From NCBI GenBank assembly GCA_947086655.1, contig CAMTZM010000018.1, positions 1 through 44,541 of the forward strand: a DNA stretch of 44,541 bases, read 5' to 3'. A program made the position numbers and the translations under genes. Under the pieces are notes generated by a model. The model saw only the letters and a program-made list of their open reading frames with translations, ran no database searches and had not been told where the DNA came from. How positions within the stretch are numbered: position 1 is the first letter of the stretch; every line of letters begins with the position of its first letter. The stretch comes from an uncultured Eubacteriaceae bacterium (GTDB lineage: Bacteria > Bacillota > Clostridia > Lachnospirales > CAG-274). Shown one piece after another: positions 19,704 to 29,148 of this stretch.

Positions 19704-20546
19704 TTATACCTCCAAAATTTTATTAAGGGAGTCATAATTTATACCGGAATTTTTTTCTTTTGCAACAGCAGACAATTTTTTTGAAAGAAGTTTATATATT
19801 GTTAATTCATCATCTTCAAGCGCAGATATATGACTTTTTATTGTACTTATGTCACATCTTTCAACAGGTCCTGTTAAAGCGTTTTTTACTCCTTTATCAA
19901 AAATATTTTTTACATTTTCAATCATTAAAGGTGATAATGCGTTAATTGCTTCGTTTTCAGAAAAACCGCATTGTTCAAGTGTCTCAATACTTATTTTAGC
20001 CAAAGCAATTACAAGATTACTTGCAATAGACGCTGCCAAATGATATTTTATTTTCGATTTGTCTTCTATTACTTTAAATTTATTTCCGCATTTGTTTAGA
20101 ATTTCAGAAATAACTTTTATAGAAAAATTGTTTCCTTCAATAGTAAAAAACGCTTTTTTTAAATCCTTATATGAATCATATTTTCCGCTTACAGCCAATA
20201 ATGGATGAACTGAACAAACATTGCAGCTCTTTTTATTCGCTCCTGAAAATATAGAAGACGATAATAAACCGCTGCAATGGCAGATTATTTTATCTTTAAC
20301 AGGCAGTTCTGAAATAATGCTCCAAATATTAGAAATTACACTGTCAGAGACTGTTATAAACAGAATATCACTTTTATCCACAATTTCATTTATATTTTTA
20401 AAGCATAAGGAATTTGTAAATTTTGCAGCGTTTAAAGCTTCTTTAATATTTCTGTTAAAATAACCTGATATTTCATATTCGTTTAGTAAAAAATATTTTC
20501 CTAAAGAAAAACCTACTTTGCCTGCTCCTATAAAACCAATTCTCAT
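19704..20546 (-). CDS. panG: Rossmann/DUF2520 protein, likely ketopantoate reductase of PanG type
   Basis: 280 residues. An NAD(P)-binding [16 protein letters not shown] opens the protein, and VHPLLAVSG with a C-terminal helical dimerisation domain (DUF2520) follows. It is the first gene of the pantothenate operon, which has no classical panE. The alternative ketopantoate reductase PanG, known from Francisella and some Firmicutes, has this domain structure and gene context, so this gene likely completes the route panG-panB-panC-panD. GAGG lies just before the ATG, and a possible promoter lies upstream around 20650-20680. The reductase role is inferred from position. Confidence 0.78.
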   Translation of the reverse strand: MRIGFIGAGKVGFSLGKYFLLNEYEISGYFNRNIKEALNAAKFTNSLCFKNINEIVDKSDILFITVSDSVISNIWSIISELPVKDKIICHCSGLLSSSIFSGANKKSCNVCSVHPLLAVSGKYDSYKDLKKAFFTIEGNNFSIKVISEILNKCGNKFKVIEDKSKIKYHLAASIASNLVIALAKISIETLEQCGFSENEAINALSPLMIENVKNIFDKGVKNALTGPVERCDISTIKSHISALEDDELTIYKLLSKKLSAVAKEKNSGINYDSLNKILEV

Positions 20547-21217
20547 ATCAACCTCATAAGCAGTCCTATTCTAAAAAAGATATAAGCTGCGATTTATAAA
20601 AATTTTTTATCCGGTGCAGTTTCATATGAATACTACCCTTTTCTATAAAACTTTATCATTAAACAGTTAAAAAATCAATATATTTTTAATAAACTACATA
20701 AAAGTACACCAAATAATAAAAGTTTTCTTAATTAAAAAACAGGAAACTTTTATTGTTATATCAGAAAACCATCGGTTCTACCAATGGTTAAAAAGTCTTA
20801 AATTTTGAAAAATAAAAAACCTATGATATAATTAGAATGACTGATTCATATTATTGATGTTCCAAGAGATGGATTATTTAAATTTTTGTTACCAAGAGAA
20901 AATGCATGAGAAATGTTATTTGAAATAATAGAGTAGAGACTTAAATTGTTATAAGTAATAAAAACATTTATTACAGTTAGTTTTTCCTAAAAATGGGTTT
21001 TTGCAGTAATTTCAAATGAAACCAATAATATGCTCCAAGTCCGATTAAAAAAATTATATTGGTGTTAAGTTTTTATTGACTTTAGTAAAATCATTTTTAT
21101 TTTAAATTGTATTTCCTTAAAAAATATTTTTTATAAGTTTTTAATATATTTAACTGGAAAAAATAAAGCATAGAGTTTTTATGTAAGAATATTAGAGAAA
21201 CAAGGAGGAAGTTATTA
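20547..21217. other. Intergenic region with hairpins and decayed coding fragments
   Basis: About 670 bases between divergent panG and the SLH-protein gene. It holds the panG promoter region, an AT-rich hairpin (20716-20727 with 20742-20753) and a more GC-rich hairpin ACCATCGGT/ACCAATGGT (20768-20788) like the end-palindromes of IS200/IS605 elements. A minus-strand scrap (20977-21060) would encode one membrane segment, IIFLIGLGAYYWFHL, then stop. None is an intact gene. Confidence 0.5.
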
Positions 21218-22999
21218 ATGAAAAAATCAAAAAAAACAGGCTTATTTTTATTTATAATTTTTATATTAAATTTATTTAAAATTACTATATATGCGGATAA
21301 TAGTTTCAAAGAGCCTACAAATGAGCAAATAGCTGAAGCAAGAGAAAGATACGAATACAGCTATCAGAAAGAATATTCCAAAAATATTTTCCCTTATAGG
21401 CTTAATAATTATGAAGATATAAATTATGCATTTATCTCATATGAAAAAGCGGTAAATGATTTATCCGGTTATACTTATCCTGAAATTATATATAATATGA
21501 AAGATTTAGATAAAATACTATATAATAATCAATTGTATGATTTGAAAAACGGCATACTTATAAAAGATAAAGTTTTGTACGCTGAAATAAAAGATATTGC
21601 CGATATACTTAACTGTGATATAATTTTCAAATTATACAAAAAAGATGACGAATATTGCAAAGTTACAGCAAGTTTTAAAAAGTATGATAAAACATTTGAG
21701 AAAACTATTATTAAGCATAAAGATATAGAATTTCCATATGCTTATTATAGTTACAAAGTTATCCCCGGTGCGATAATTGAAGATTATAATACAAATTATC
21801 CTGTTATCAGAAATAATTTAATTTATGTACCATTAGATGATATTTTGGAATTTTTCGATTTTGATGTAAAATATGACGAGTTAATAAATACATTAAATAT
21901 TATTGATAACAGCGATAGAGAAAATTTAACATGGCAAGAGATTTATGAAAATGCTATTATTGAGTCTATGAACAGTGGAAAATCTGATTCATTTGCATTA
22001 TTAGATGTTACTGGAGACGAGATTCCCGAAGTGTTTTTTAGATGTAATTATTATAACTGTTTTGACATAATATCATCGTTTCCGATAATACATGGAACTT
22101 TAAAATATTATTGTTTTTGGTATAATGAGAATAAAAAAAGTCTGGAAATAAAAGCAGATAATATTTGTAATTATTTAAATATAGACAATGGAATTGCCTT
22201 ACATAGAGAATCTTACCTTAGAACAGGATTTGATGAAAAATGTATATGGGATGAAAGTACGAAAGATTTTATGTATTATAATTGGGATATTTCGAGAGAT
22301 GAAGAAGTTGTTAGTAGTAAATTTTCCGAATTTAAAGTTTACTGGGCAGATGAAATTTTAAGTAATAGCGTAAATATAAAAGACATAATAAACGCCGACA
22401 AAAATTTGAATTCTACGTTTAGGAGATCTTCAAATGTAGGTTTTGATTATGGATTAGATGAATATGTAGTTACTGCTGTTGCCTTAAATCTTGTTCCGAT
22501 GAGTATACAGAGCGATAGTTATTATGATAAAATAACGAGACAGGAATTTTGTGATTTAGTCATTCAATTTTTTCTGAGCGTACAGGGAAAAACGTTTAAC
22601 GAATACATGAACCAAAATAATATAAATTTAGATAATAATATTTTTACCGATACAGAAAATGACAATATAGTATTTGCAAATAAATTGGGAATAGTAAATG
22701 GAACAGAAAATAATAAATTTTTTCCTAATAATTATATAACAAAACAGGAAGGGGCTGTGTTTCTTAATAACTTATGCAACAAATTAGATATAAATACTCA
22801 AAAAATAAGTATAGAAAAAAACAAATATGTTGATGATAATGAAATTGCAGAATGGGCTAAAGACAGTGTATACAAGATGGATAATTTTAAGCTTTTTAGA
22901 GAATATATTGATAGCCATGATGAATTTAATCCTTCTGTTACACTTTCTCGTGCAGAAAGTATAAAAATTATTCTTAAATTATACTATTTATATCAATAA
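21218..22999 (+). CDS. Secreted cell-surface protein with stalk-type and S-layer-homology domains
   Basis: 593 residues. The signal peptide covers about residues 1-27 (KKSKKTG, hydrophobic core, ending IYA). Residues 90-230 hold a copper-amine-oxidase-N-like 'stalk' domain in two halves (YAEIKDIADILNCDIIF and YVPLDDILEFFDFDVKYD). ALLDVTGDEIPEVFF near 265 is an Asp-rich calcium-loop-like motif. The C terminus has SLH-type repeats (FTDTENDNIVFANKLGIVNG; RAESIKII) that should anchor it to cell-wall polymer. AAGGAGGAAG lies before the ATG. The next gene at 23426 is a distant paralogue with the same WxEIY and D-x-N-x-D-G-x-PE elements. Function unknown; surface location is well supported. Confidence 0.78.
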   Translation: MKKSKKTGLFLFIIFILNLFKITIYADNSFKEPTNEQIAEARERYEYSYQKEYSKNIFPYRLNNYEDINYAFISYEKAVNDLSGYTYPEIIYNMKDLDKILYNNQLYDLKNGILIKDKVLYAEIKDIADILNCDIIFKLYKKDDEYCKVTASFKKYDKTFEKTIIKHKDIEFPYAYYSYKVIPGAIIEDYNTNYPVIRNNLIYVPLDDILEFFDFDVKYDELINTLNIIDNSDRENLTWQEIYENAIIESMNSGKSDSFALLDVTGDEIPEVFFRCNYYNCFDIISSFPIIHGTLKYYCFWYNENKKSLEIKADNICNYLNIDNGIALHRESYLRTGFDEKCIWDESTKDFMYYNWDISRDEEVVSSKFSEFKVYWADEILSNSVNIKDIINADKNLNSTFRRSSNVGFDYGLDEYVVTAVALNLVPMSIQSDSYYDKITRQEFCDLVIQFFLSVQGKTFNEYMNQNNINLDNNIFTDTENDNIVFANKLGIVNGTENNKFFPNNYITKQEGAVFLNNLCNKLDINTQKISIEKNKYVDDNEIAEWAKDSVYKMDNFKLFREYIDSHDEFNPSVTLSRAESIKIILKLYYLYQ

Positions 23000-23144
23000 T
23001 ATAAAAATTTATGCTTTATTTTAGAGAAAAATACAATAAATGAGTTAATATATCATTTAGAGGTACTGCGAAATTATGTATTTTAATTGTTGGAGAAGAT
23101 AACAATAAGTGATGTTTTGGATTGAATTATAAAAATAAGCAACA

Positions 23145-23300
23145 TTAAAGGAAATTGACGGAGATATAAAAGAGATAGAAACTGTCTATAAATATAACAA
23201 AAAGGGGCTTGTTACAGAGGAAATAAACGCTTTGGGGAAAGTTACACAGGTATGACAGGGGCGGTAATCTTATTGAGAAAGAGACTGCCGCAATAAACTT
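23145..23300 (+). pseudogene. RHS/YD-repeat protein fragment
   Basis: This stretch reads YKYNKKGLVTEEINALGKVTQ, then, after a one-base shift, YDRGGNLIEKETA, the spacing and Y-D-x-x-G-N-L pattern of RHS/YD repeats. There is no start or ribosome site and stops surround it. It is a remnant of a wall-associated RHS/WapA-like polymorphic toxin. The rest of the 426-base gap (23000-23425) shows nothing else recognisable. Confidence 0.6.
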
Positions 23301-23425
23301 TAACAATACCATATATTAGTTATTAATTGAAATATGTACTATATATGATATGTGTTTTTCTTAATGCGGTAGCCCCATAGATGTGATTTTGATTTACACA
23401 TATTTTATTAAGGAGAAATTAGTTT

Positions 23426-25030
23426 ATGAAAAAAATTAAGCAAGGAATTTTTATATTATTTTTTGCGGGAATAGTAAGTATAATAATTTTTTTGATTGCT
23501 GCTTTTTTATTAGATAACAGTAAGGAAATTAATATTCCTGATAATTATAATTATCAAGATATAAATGAATTAAAATTAAATAAAACTGCATTTAAAAATG
23601 AAAACAATGACAATATAGATTTTGAAAATATTGTTTATATAAAAAACAATGTTATTTTTACTGAAATAGGGGATTTGGCAAAATGTTTAGGTTTTGATTA
23701 TAAATATAATAATAATGCGGCAAGTTCAACTTTAGTAATGGAAAAATATAATAAAAAAATAAGCTATACATTTTCTAATGAAAAAAGTAATGACAGTCAA
23801 TATTTTTATGTTAATATTCCAGGAACAGTCACATATTTAAAAACGTCAGAATCACCCTTTTTACTTAATAATAGTTTGGTATATGTACCAATAGAAGATA
23901 TTGTAAGATTTTACAATTTTACTTTAGAGAGCAATAAAAATAACGATATAGTTATTCGAGATAATGATAGCAGAAAAGAAGCAAATAATAAAGTTATTTT
24001 TGATGAAAATATAGAATATAAAGGAATAAGTATTAGCAAAAGCGGTTTAAGTTGGAAAGAAATATATATTAATACTATAAAAGATTTTATTGAAATAGAA
24101 ATACCAGTACAGGATAAATTGATGGAATCATTAAATTATCCTTGTTACGGAGCTACATTTGATAGTGTAAATCCAGATAAAATGTATCCGTATTATGAGA
24201 ATGAAGGATATTTATGTTACTTTTCATTACATGACTTTAATAATGATGGTGTGCCGGAAATACTTTTTTCTAATGGATATATGGAGGGAAATTATTTTGA
24301 CGAAATCCCTATGAATTGTTATTGGTTTAATAATGATTCAAAGGAATTTGTATTGGTTTTGGAAAATTGCGTTGGATATGATGAAGATAATACAATATAT
24401 GTTGATAATTCGATTTATGTAAAAGCGAATGGTTTGGAATACTATAAACTTGATAGTAATGGAAAGGCAGAAGTATTAAAAACAGGTAAAAATATTGATA
24501 AAATACAAAAGTTTATACGATATGGAGGTGCAAAATTGAGTGAAGGTTTGGATGTAGATAAAATAGTAAATTCATATCCTAATCTTCCTGATTCAATACA
24601 TATTGATGGAATAAAAATGAAATATGAAAATACGGAAATTGTTTTTACAGGTGCAAAGCCTACATATATAGATAATAATACATATATTCCGGTAAAAGAT
24701 GTTTTTGAAACTATGGGGTACAGCGTTGTTTGGTTAAATAACGGAAGTCCCGAAAAACTTCAAGTTGGAAAAGATAATGCAGGCTTATTAATTACAAAGG
24801 GCAATGAGTTAATTTTTTTACCAAAAGACGATAAAAATATAAATATAAACAGAAATTTTGAATATGTCGAAAGCTTTTGTCCAAAAATTATAGATGGAAC
24901 TTATATGATTGATTATTATTTGATAAATTACTTGACCGGCAAATATACTTATACAAAAATGAAAATGCCATATTTATCTAAAATAATATACATTTCTGAT
25001 GAAGAAAAAGAAGAACCTTTTGATTATTAA
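23426..25030 (+). CDS. Membrane-anchored or secreted protein with two stalk-type domains
   Basis: 534 residues. An N-terminal hydrophobic segment (residues 8-30) has no clear cleavage site, so it may be a membrane anchor. One copper-amine-oxidase-N-like stalk domain lies at about 60-190 (FTEIGDLAKCLGFDYKYN, YVPIEDIVRFYNFTLE). FSLHDFNNDGVPEILFSNG follows near 270, a calcium-loop-like segment matching the paralogue at 21218. A second stalk domain lies near 400-490 (YIPVKDVFETMGYSVVWLN). It lacks the SLH anchor of its neighbour. AAGGAG lies 8 bases before the ATG. Role unknown. Confidence 0.75.
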   Translation: MKKIKQGIFILFFAGIVSIIIFLIAAFLLDNSKEINIPDNYNYQDINELKLNKTAFKNENNDNIDFENIVYIKNNVIFTEIGDLAKCLGFDYKYNNNAASSTLVMEKYNKKISYTFSNEKSNDSQYFYVNIPGTVTYLKTSESPFLLNNSLVYVPIEDIVRFYNFTLESNKNNDIVIRDNDSRKEANNKVIFDENIEYKGISISKSGLSWKEIYINTIKDFIEIEIPVQDKLMESLNYPCYGATFDSVNPDKMYPYYENEGYLCYFSLHDFNNDGVPEILFSNGYMEGNYFDEIPMNCYWFNNDSKEFVLVLENCVGYDEDNTIYVDNSIYVKANGLEYYKLDSNGKAEVLKTGKNIDKIQKFIRYGGAKLSEGLDVDKIVNSYPNLPDSIHIDGIKMKYENTEIVFTGAKPTYIDNNTYIPVKDVFETMGYSVVWLNNGSPEKLQVGKDNAGLLITKGNELIFLPKDDKNININRNFEYVESFCPKIIDGTYMIDYYLINYLTGKYTYTKMKMPYLSKIIYISDEEKEEPFDY

Positions 25031-25531
25031 ATGAATTGGAATAAAGATAAAAATGTGTTTTTACCAAACGGGAATTCTGATGTGTTGAAAGAAGTAGATA
25101 ACAGGTGTTTCCAAAACAAGTTTTAGAGTATATAACATAAAGATAAGTAGTTGTAAAACCAAAAATTGCATATCATATGACAATAAAAACAATTTAAAGA
25201 AAATAAAATACAGTAATGATTTTAAGAGCTGTTTTTCTTTTTCTTTGTGATTTCAATTCGGAAAGTTTCGCTTTTTGCTTTTGTAATAAGAGATGTAAGT
25301 TCAATAAGCATAAACAAAGTTAATAAGCTTGCTCCAATTGCGAATACACTGGTTTTCATTATATTTATAATATTAGGTCTTTGCGGTGCGGTTCAGAAAA
25401 TATAAAAGATATAATATAAACGGCAGCAGAAGTGAATTATCTGGAAGAATAAAAATAGTTTTTAATTGAAATAATAAAAATGTTCAATTTGCGAATAATA
25501 TATTAAAAATATTTTTTGTGGAAAATGACGA
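25031..25531. other. Intergenic stretch with a small decayed membrane-protein tail
   Basis: Five hundred bases without an intact gene. On the minus strand, 25222-25360 reads MKTSVFAIGASLL and then, after a one-base shift in an AAAGTTT run, TLFMLIELTSLITKAKSE ending in a Lys-rich tail and stop. It is probably the frameshifted last membrane helix of a lost gene. The rest shows nothing recognisable. Confidence 0.4.
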
Positions 25532-25560
25532 TTGACTTTTATATTTTTACATGATAGAAT
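25532..25560 (+). promoter_or_regulatory. SigA-type promoter of the acetamidase gene
   Basis: TTGACT (25532-25537), a 17-base spacer and TAGAAT (25555-25560). It implies a leader of about 145 bases before the start codon at 25711. Confidence 0.65.
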
Positions 25561-25623
25561 TTTACTATAATACTAATATGGTTTGAATGAGCTCACAAAC
25601 ATAAAAGTATATTTTAATGAACA

Positions 25624-25660
25624 AAGACGTTTATTTACTTAGGTAGATAAACGTTTTTTT
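25624..25660 (+). terminator. Terminator-like hairpin in the leader of the acetamidase gene
   Basis: Stem ACGTTTAT (25627-25634) with ATAAACGT (25647-25654), extended by A/G-T pairs and followed by seven Ts, ending 50 bases before the start codon. Because the best promoter lies upstream of it, the hairpin could work as an attenuator rather than end a foreign transcript. No known riboswitch consensus was recognised in the leader. Confidence 0.6.
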
Positions 25661-25710
25661 ATTAACGATATTTTTAAGATTATATATACTGATATGAGGT
25701 GGTTTAGAAT

Positions 25711-27261
25711 ATGAAAAAATTAAGGTTATTTTCAACTCTTGCATTGGTTGCTGTATTAACAATTTCAATAAATGTCAGCGCTGCAACATATTATACAAAA
25801 GACTTATCATTTCCGCTGCAATCATCAGATAATGAAAATGTTATGGGGGATTATTATATCAAATCTACATTAGATAATATTCGTTGGGGTTATCTTCCTA
25901 ACAAAGATGCCGAACCTATACTTACAGTACCATCGGGAAGTACGGTTACATTTGACACTGTTTCTCATGAAGGTTTATTGGAAGACCAGGGGCGTAATCC
26001 CGTTGAATATTTTTTACAGTATGGTATAAGCGCTGATATGGTACTTGACGATGCAAAAGCTATTGCGGCTTCTGATGATCCTCATGATTTTTTAGGCGAT
26101 GGACCTCATATTGTGACAGGACCGATTGAAATTGAGGGAGCAAAAGCCGGAGATGTTTTAAAAGTAGAGGTTCTTGAGTTAGAGCCAAGAGTGCCTTATG
26201 GTGTAATTTCAAACAGACATTATAAAGGAACATTGCCAGAATTTCCAAAACATGAAAGACTTGAAACAGCAAGCGTAGAAAAACCTGAAGATTATGGTGA
26301 TGTATCTGTTTTCTGTCCTATACATCAAGAGGATGGAGTATGGTATGGCGAAATTGATGACAACGGAAAGAAAATGGTCTTTCCTATAAATCCATTCCTT
26401 GGCATTATGGGTGTTGCACCTAATACAAGTGAAAAAATAAGTTCTGTCCCACCAATAAATGTTGGCGGCAATCTTGATATTAATGAACTTAGCGTCGGTT
26501 CCACACTGTATCTTCCAATAGAAGTTGACGGTGCACTATTCTACACAGGTGATCCGCATTTTGTACAGGGTGATGGAGAAGTAGCATTAACTGCACTTGA
26601 AGGTTCTTTGAGAGGAACTGTTCGTCTTACGCTCCTTAAATCAGGTGACACAGCTATTCCTCATACGTCTGATAAATTTACTCAAGCATTTGGCGAAACT
26701 CAAAATTATTGGATTCCCATTGGATTGAACGAAGACCTTGATGAGGCTATGAAACAATCTGTAAGAGAGTCTGTAAGTTTCCTTTCAAACCAATTTGGAC
26801 TTGATGAAGCCAAAGTATACGCTTATTTAAGTGCGGGAGTTGATTATGAAGTCTCTCAGGTGGTTGACAAAACAAAAGGTATCCATGCCCTTATTCCAAA
26901 GGTTGATTTTAAAGATTTAATTACTGTATCATTAAGAGCAAATGGAAAAAATATAGATGTCGGTATATGTGATAATCAATTTTATATTCCGTTAAGAAAA
27001 ACATTGGAAGCTCTTGGTTACAATGTAGATTGGAATGGAGCAACAAAAAATGTTATTCTGACAAAAGGTTCTGAACATATTGAAATGTCAATAGGTTCAA
27101 ATATTTATACAAATAATGGAAAACGAATCGTAACTACAACTTCTCCGTTTTTGACACAAAATAAAGAGACAATGTTACCAGTATCTGCATTAAATGAAGT
27201 AATGGGATTGTCGGTAACTTGGTCAACAAATAATTCATTAATAATCGGTAATGTTAATTAA
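25711..27261 (+). CDS. Secreted acetamidase/formamidase with C-terminal stalk domain
   Basis: 516 residues. The signal peptide covers residues 1-24 (MKKLRLFS, hydrophobic core, NVSAA). Residues 30-390 match the FmdA/AmdA amide hydrolase family: VPSGSTVTFDTVSHEG, GPHIVTGPIEIEGAKAGDVLKVEVLEL, NPFLGIMGVAP and YTGDPHFVQGDGEVALTALEG. Family members hydrolyse formamide or acetamide to ammonia and acid, usually in the cytoplasm; export is the unusual part. From about 405 a copper-amine-oxidase-N-like stalk domain follows (FYIPLRKTLEALGYNVDWN, MLPVSALNEVMGLSVTW), shared with the two preceding surface genes. GAGGTGG lies 10 bases before the ATG. Transcribed singly. Confidence 0.88.
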   Translation: MKKLRLFSTLALVAVLTISINVSAATYYTKDLSFPLQSSDNENVMGDYYIKSTLDNIRWGYLPNKDAEPILTVPSGSTVTFDTVSHEGLLEDQGRNPVEYFLQYGISADMVLDDAKAIAASDDPHDFLGDGPHIVTGPIEIEGAKAGDVLKVEVLELEPRVPYGVISNRHYKGTLPEFPKHERLETASVEKPEDYGDVSVFCPIHQEDGVWYGEIDDNGKKMVFPINPFLGIMGVAPNTSEKISSVPPINVGGNLDINELSVGSTLYLPIEVDGALFYTGDPHFVQGDGEVALTALEGSLRGTVRLTLLKSGDTAIPHTSDKFTQAFGETQNYWIPIGLNEDLDEAMKQSVRESVSFLSNQFGLDEAKVYAYLSAGVDYEVSQVVDKTKGIHALIPKVDFKDLITVSLRANGKNIDVGICDNQFYIPLRKTLEALGYNVDWNGATKNVILTKGSEHIEMSIGSNIYTNNGKRIVTTTSPFLTQNKETMLPVSALNEVMGLSVTWSTNNSLIIGNVN

Positions 27262-27279
27262 AATCTGAAATTTGCTAAT

Positions 27280-27326
27280 ATAAAAGCTTTGAAAATTTTA
27301 CAACAGTTAATTTTCGGAGCTTTTAT
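27280..27326 (+). terminator. Terminator of the acetamidase gene
   Basis: Long imperfect stem ATAAAAGCTTTGAAAATT (27280-27297) with AATTTTCGGAGCTTTTAT (27309-27326), beginning 19 bases after the stop codon. Confidence 0.75.
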
Positions 27327-27353
27327 CTCAATTATTATCGAAATCACAAGCAT

Positions 27354-27593
27354 TTATAAACGCTGAAAAAATTTTTTGCTTTCTTTGATTGTCTTATATA
27401 AAATATATATTCCATGATTTTTATTTTTCTTAATCAATTTCTTTATTGAACTTTGTCTATATGGCTTAATTTCTTTTATAAATTTGCCTATACCTTTTTT
27501 TGTAAAAAAAAATTCAGCTTTTCTGCCAAACTTATTAAGAATAAAAAGCAATGCTGATTTAAAAGCAGAATTCGCCTCTTTTTGCAATGCCAT
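27354..27593 (-). CDS. Small Lys-rich hypothetical protein
   Basis: 79 residues, basic and mostly helical (RKAEFFFTKKGIGKFIKEI; IKKLIKKNKNHGIYILYKTIKES). A GGTGA ribosome site lies 7 bases before the ATG. It lies 76 bases downstream of the ASCH fossil on the same strand, which suggests a small phage- or plasmid-type gene from the same lost element. It may itself be a remnant. No family recognised. Confidence 0.4.
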   Translation of the reverse strand: MALQKEANSAFKSALLFILNKFGRKAEFFFTKKGIGKFIKEIKPYRQSSIKKLIKKNKNHGIYILYKTIKESKKFFQRL

Positions 27594-27669
27594 AATAAAT
27601 CACCGCTGTTTTAAAAATTTCAAACTATTCAGAATTAATTTTTATTAAATTTTTTATAGTTAAATACGG

Positions 27670-28002
27670 TCACGTCTGTCTTGGTCTGCGAAGGTTTAAT
27701 TTAGATAACGGAAAAGCTGTTTTATATATATTTACCGAGTTATTTTCTATATGCCATATATGAATATTCTTACCTTTGGCATACGCTAAAATATCATTCT
27801 CCGTAAGACAGATTAATTTTTCTTTTTCATTGTATTCATCGCTAAATTCTCTATAATTATTTGTCATAGTAATTTTGCTGCATATAAATTTACCTACAAT
27901 TCCGTTGCATGAAACGTAACATATACATTTAAAAGGCAAAGTTATATTTTTAGGTTTAAATTTTCTTATGTCAATTCTTTTTTTACATGATACTATATTT
28001 TT
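27670..28002 (-). pseudogene. ASCH/PUA-like-domain phage-type protein, truncated
   Basis: Read from just inside an upstream stop, the frame gives VSCKKRIDIRKFKPKN, LPFKCICYVSCNG, GKFICSKI, then LICLTENDILAYAKGKNIHIWHI and RRPRQT. This follows the phage ASCH pattern: SGKKTIEVRKTKP, FKVYIY, GKVIGEFVCDKI, a helix, W-H-I and RPPQSWCYV. The first 10-15 residues are missing exactly where the IS30-like element begins (28010). The C terminus ends at a TGA where Trp is expected. Two lesions make it a fossil. Intact members are thought to bind modified nucleosides or RNA. Confidence 0.65.
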
Positions 28003-28009
28003 CTAATAT

Positions 28010-28989
28010 GGTTGATTGTATAATCAAATAGGACAGAAAAAAATAAAAAGAAAAATCATAGCAATTTATGGTATAATGTTAATCACCACAAAAGCATAAC
28101 TAAAGGAGATTGCTATGATTTACAATAATAATACCACAAATAATAGAAATTTTAAACATCTAAATTTTGAACAGCGTAAAATAATTGAACGATTATTATC
28201 AGATAAAGTGCCAAAAACTAAAATAGCTAAGTTTCTGCATATTTCATGTTCGACTTTGTATGAAGAAATTAAAAGAGGTACAGTTGTACAACATAATAGC
28301 GATTTAACAGAATATACTAAATATTTTGCAGAAATAGGACAAGCAGTATATAAACAAAATAGAAAAAACAGCAGAATTTATTAAATACACTGAAAAATAA
28401 ATACTAACAAATAAAATTTTACCTGATGTTATTTGTGGCAGAGCCAAGGTGAAAAATCTATTTAAAAAAATAGTCTGTACTAAAACATTATATAATTATA
28501 TTGATTTTGTAATTTTAAAAGTCAAAATTTTACTTACAGTAGATGAACGATTAACAAGAAAGCGCATAATTGTTAAAATAAAAAATAAAACTTCAGAATC
28601 TGTTACAGAGGGAATTTTAAATATTTATAATAGTTTTGGTAGTAATGCGAATGTTATATTTAAAAGTATAACAAGCGATAACGGAAACGAATTTGCTAAG
28701 CTTAAAGAAACACTTCCATCAACAGATATATATTATGCTCACCCTTATTCTTCCGAAGAACGTGGAACAAATGAAAAACAGAATTCATTAATAAGATATT
28801 TACCCTAAGGGAAAAAGCTTTGATAATGTCAGCGGAGAGTCAATATATTAAATTCAAGAATATATAAATAATCTTCCTCGAAAATTTGCATAATATTTTA
28901 CGCCTAATGGATTGTTTGATAAAGAATTAGAAAATTTAGGCATTATATTATAATTGTTATGAATGTCCGATTTGTTATTACAATTAATA
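28010..28989 (+). mobile_element. IS30-family insertion sequence, defective
   Basis: About 980 bases bounded by 27-bp imperfect inverted ends: left GGTTGATTGTATAATC... (28010-28036), right at 28963-28989 reading ATGTCCGATTTGTTATTAC and onward. The left end has a TATAAT-like box and a GGAGATT site before the transposase ATG at 28115. An inverted partial copy with a nearly identical left end lies at 34798-35175. No clear target duplication is visible. Confidence 0.82.
28115..28953 (+). pseudogene. IS30-family transposase, frameshifted with internal deletion
   Basis: The N-terminal part, residues 1-89 (LNFEQRKIIERLLSDKVPKTKIAKFLHISCSTLYEEIKRG), is the IS30 helix-turn-helix. After a stop at 28382 the reading resumes in another frame: EFIKYTEK, ILPDVICGRAK, IVCTKTLYNYIDF. 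The catalytic core follows at 28521-28808 with LTVDERLTRKR, ITSDNGNEF (second Asp) and YSSEERGTNEKQNSLIRYLP (Glu). The segment between YNYID and the first catalytic Asp is shortened by many residues. The last part, YFTPNGLFDKELENLGIIL, ends at 28953. It is inactive on its own. Confidence 0.85.
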
Positions 28990-29148
28990 TATTTATAAAA
29001 ATTAAACAAGCGTTTTGTAAAATAGTTATCATAGGCTTGCTATTGGTTATACAAGTCATATGACGCTTGCAAGTTTGTTTATAATTTATTTTTTTATTTT
29101 AAATAAAATAAGTTTTATAATAAGTTAAAATTTGGAGGTTTACAAAAT

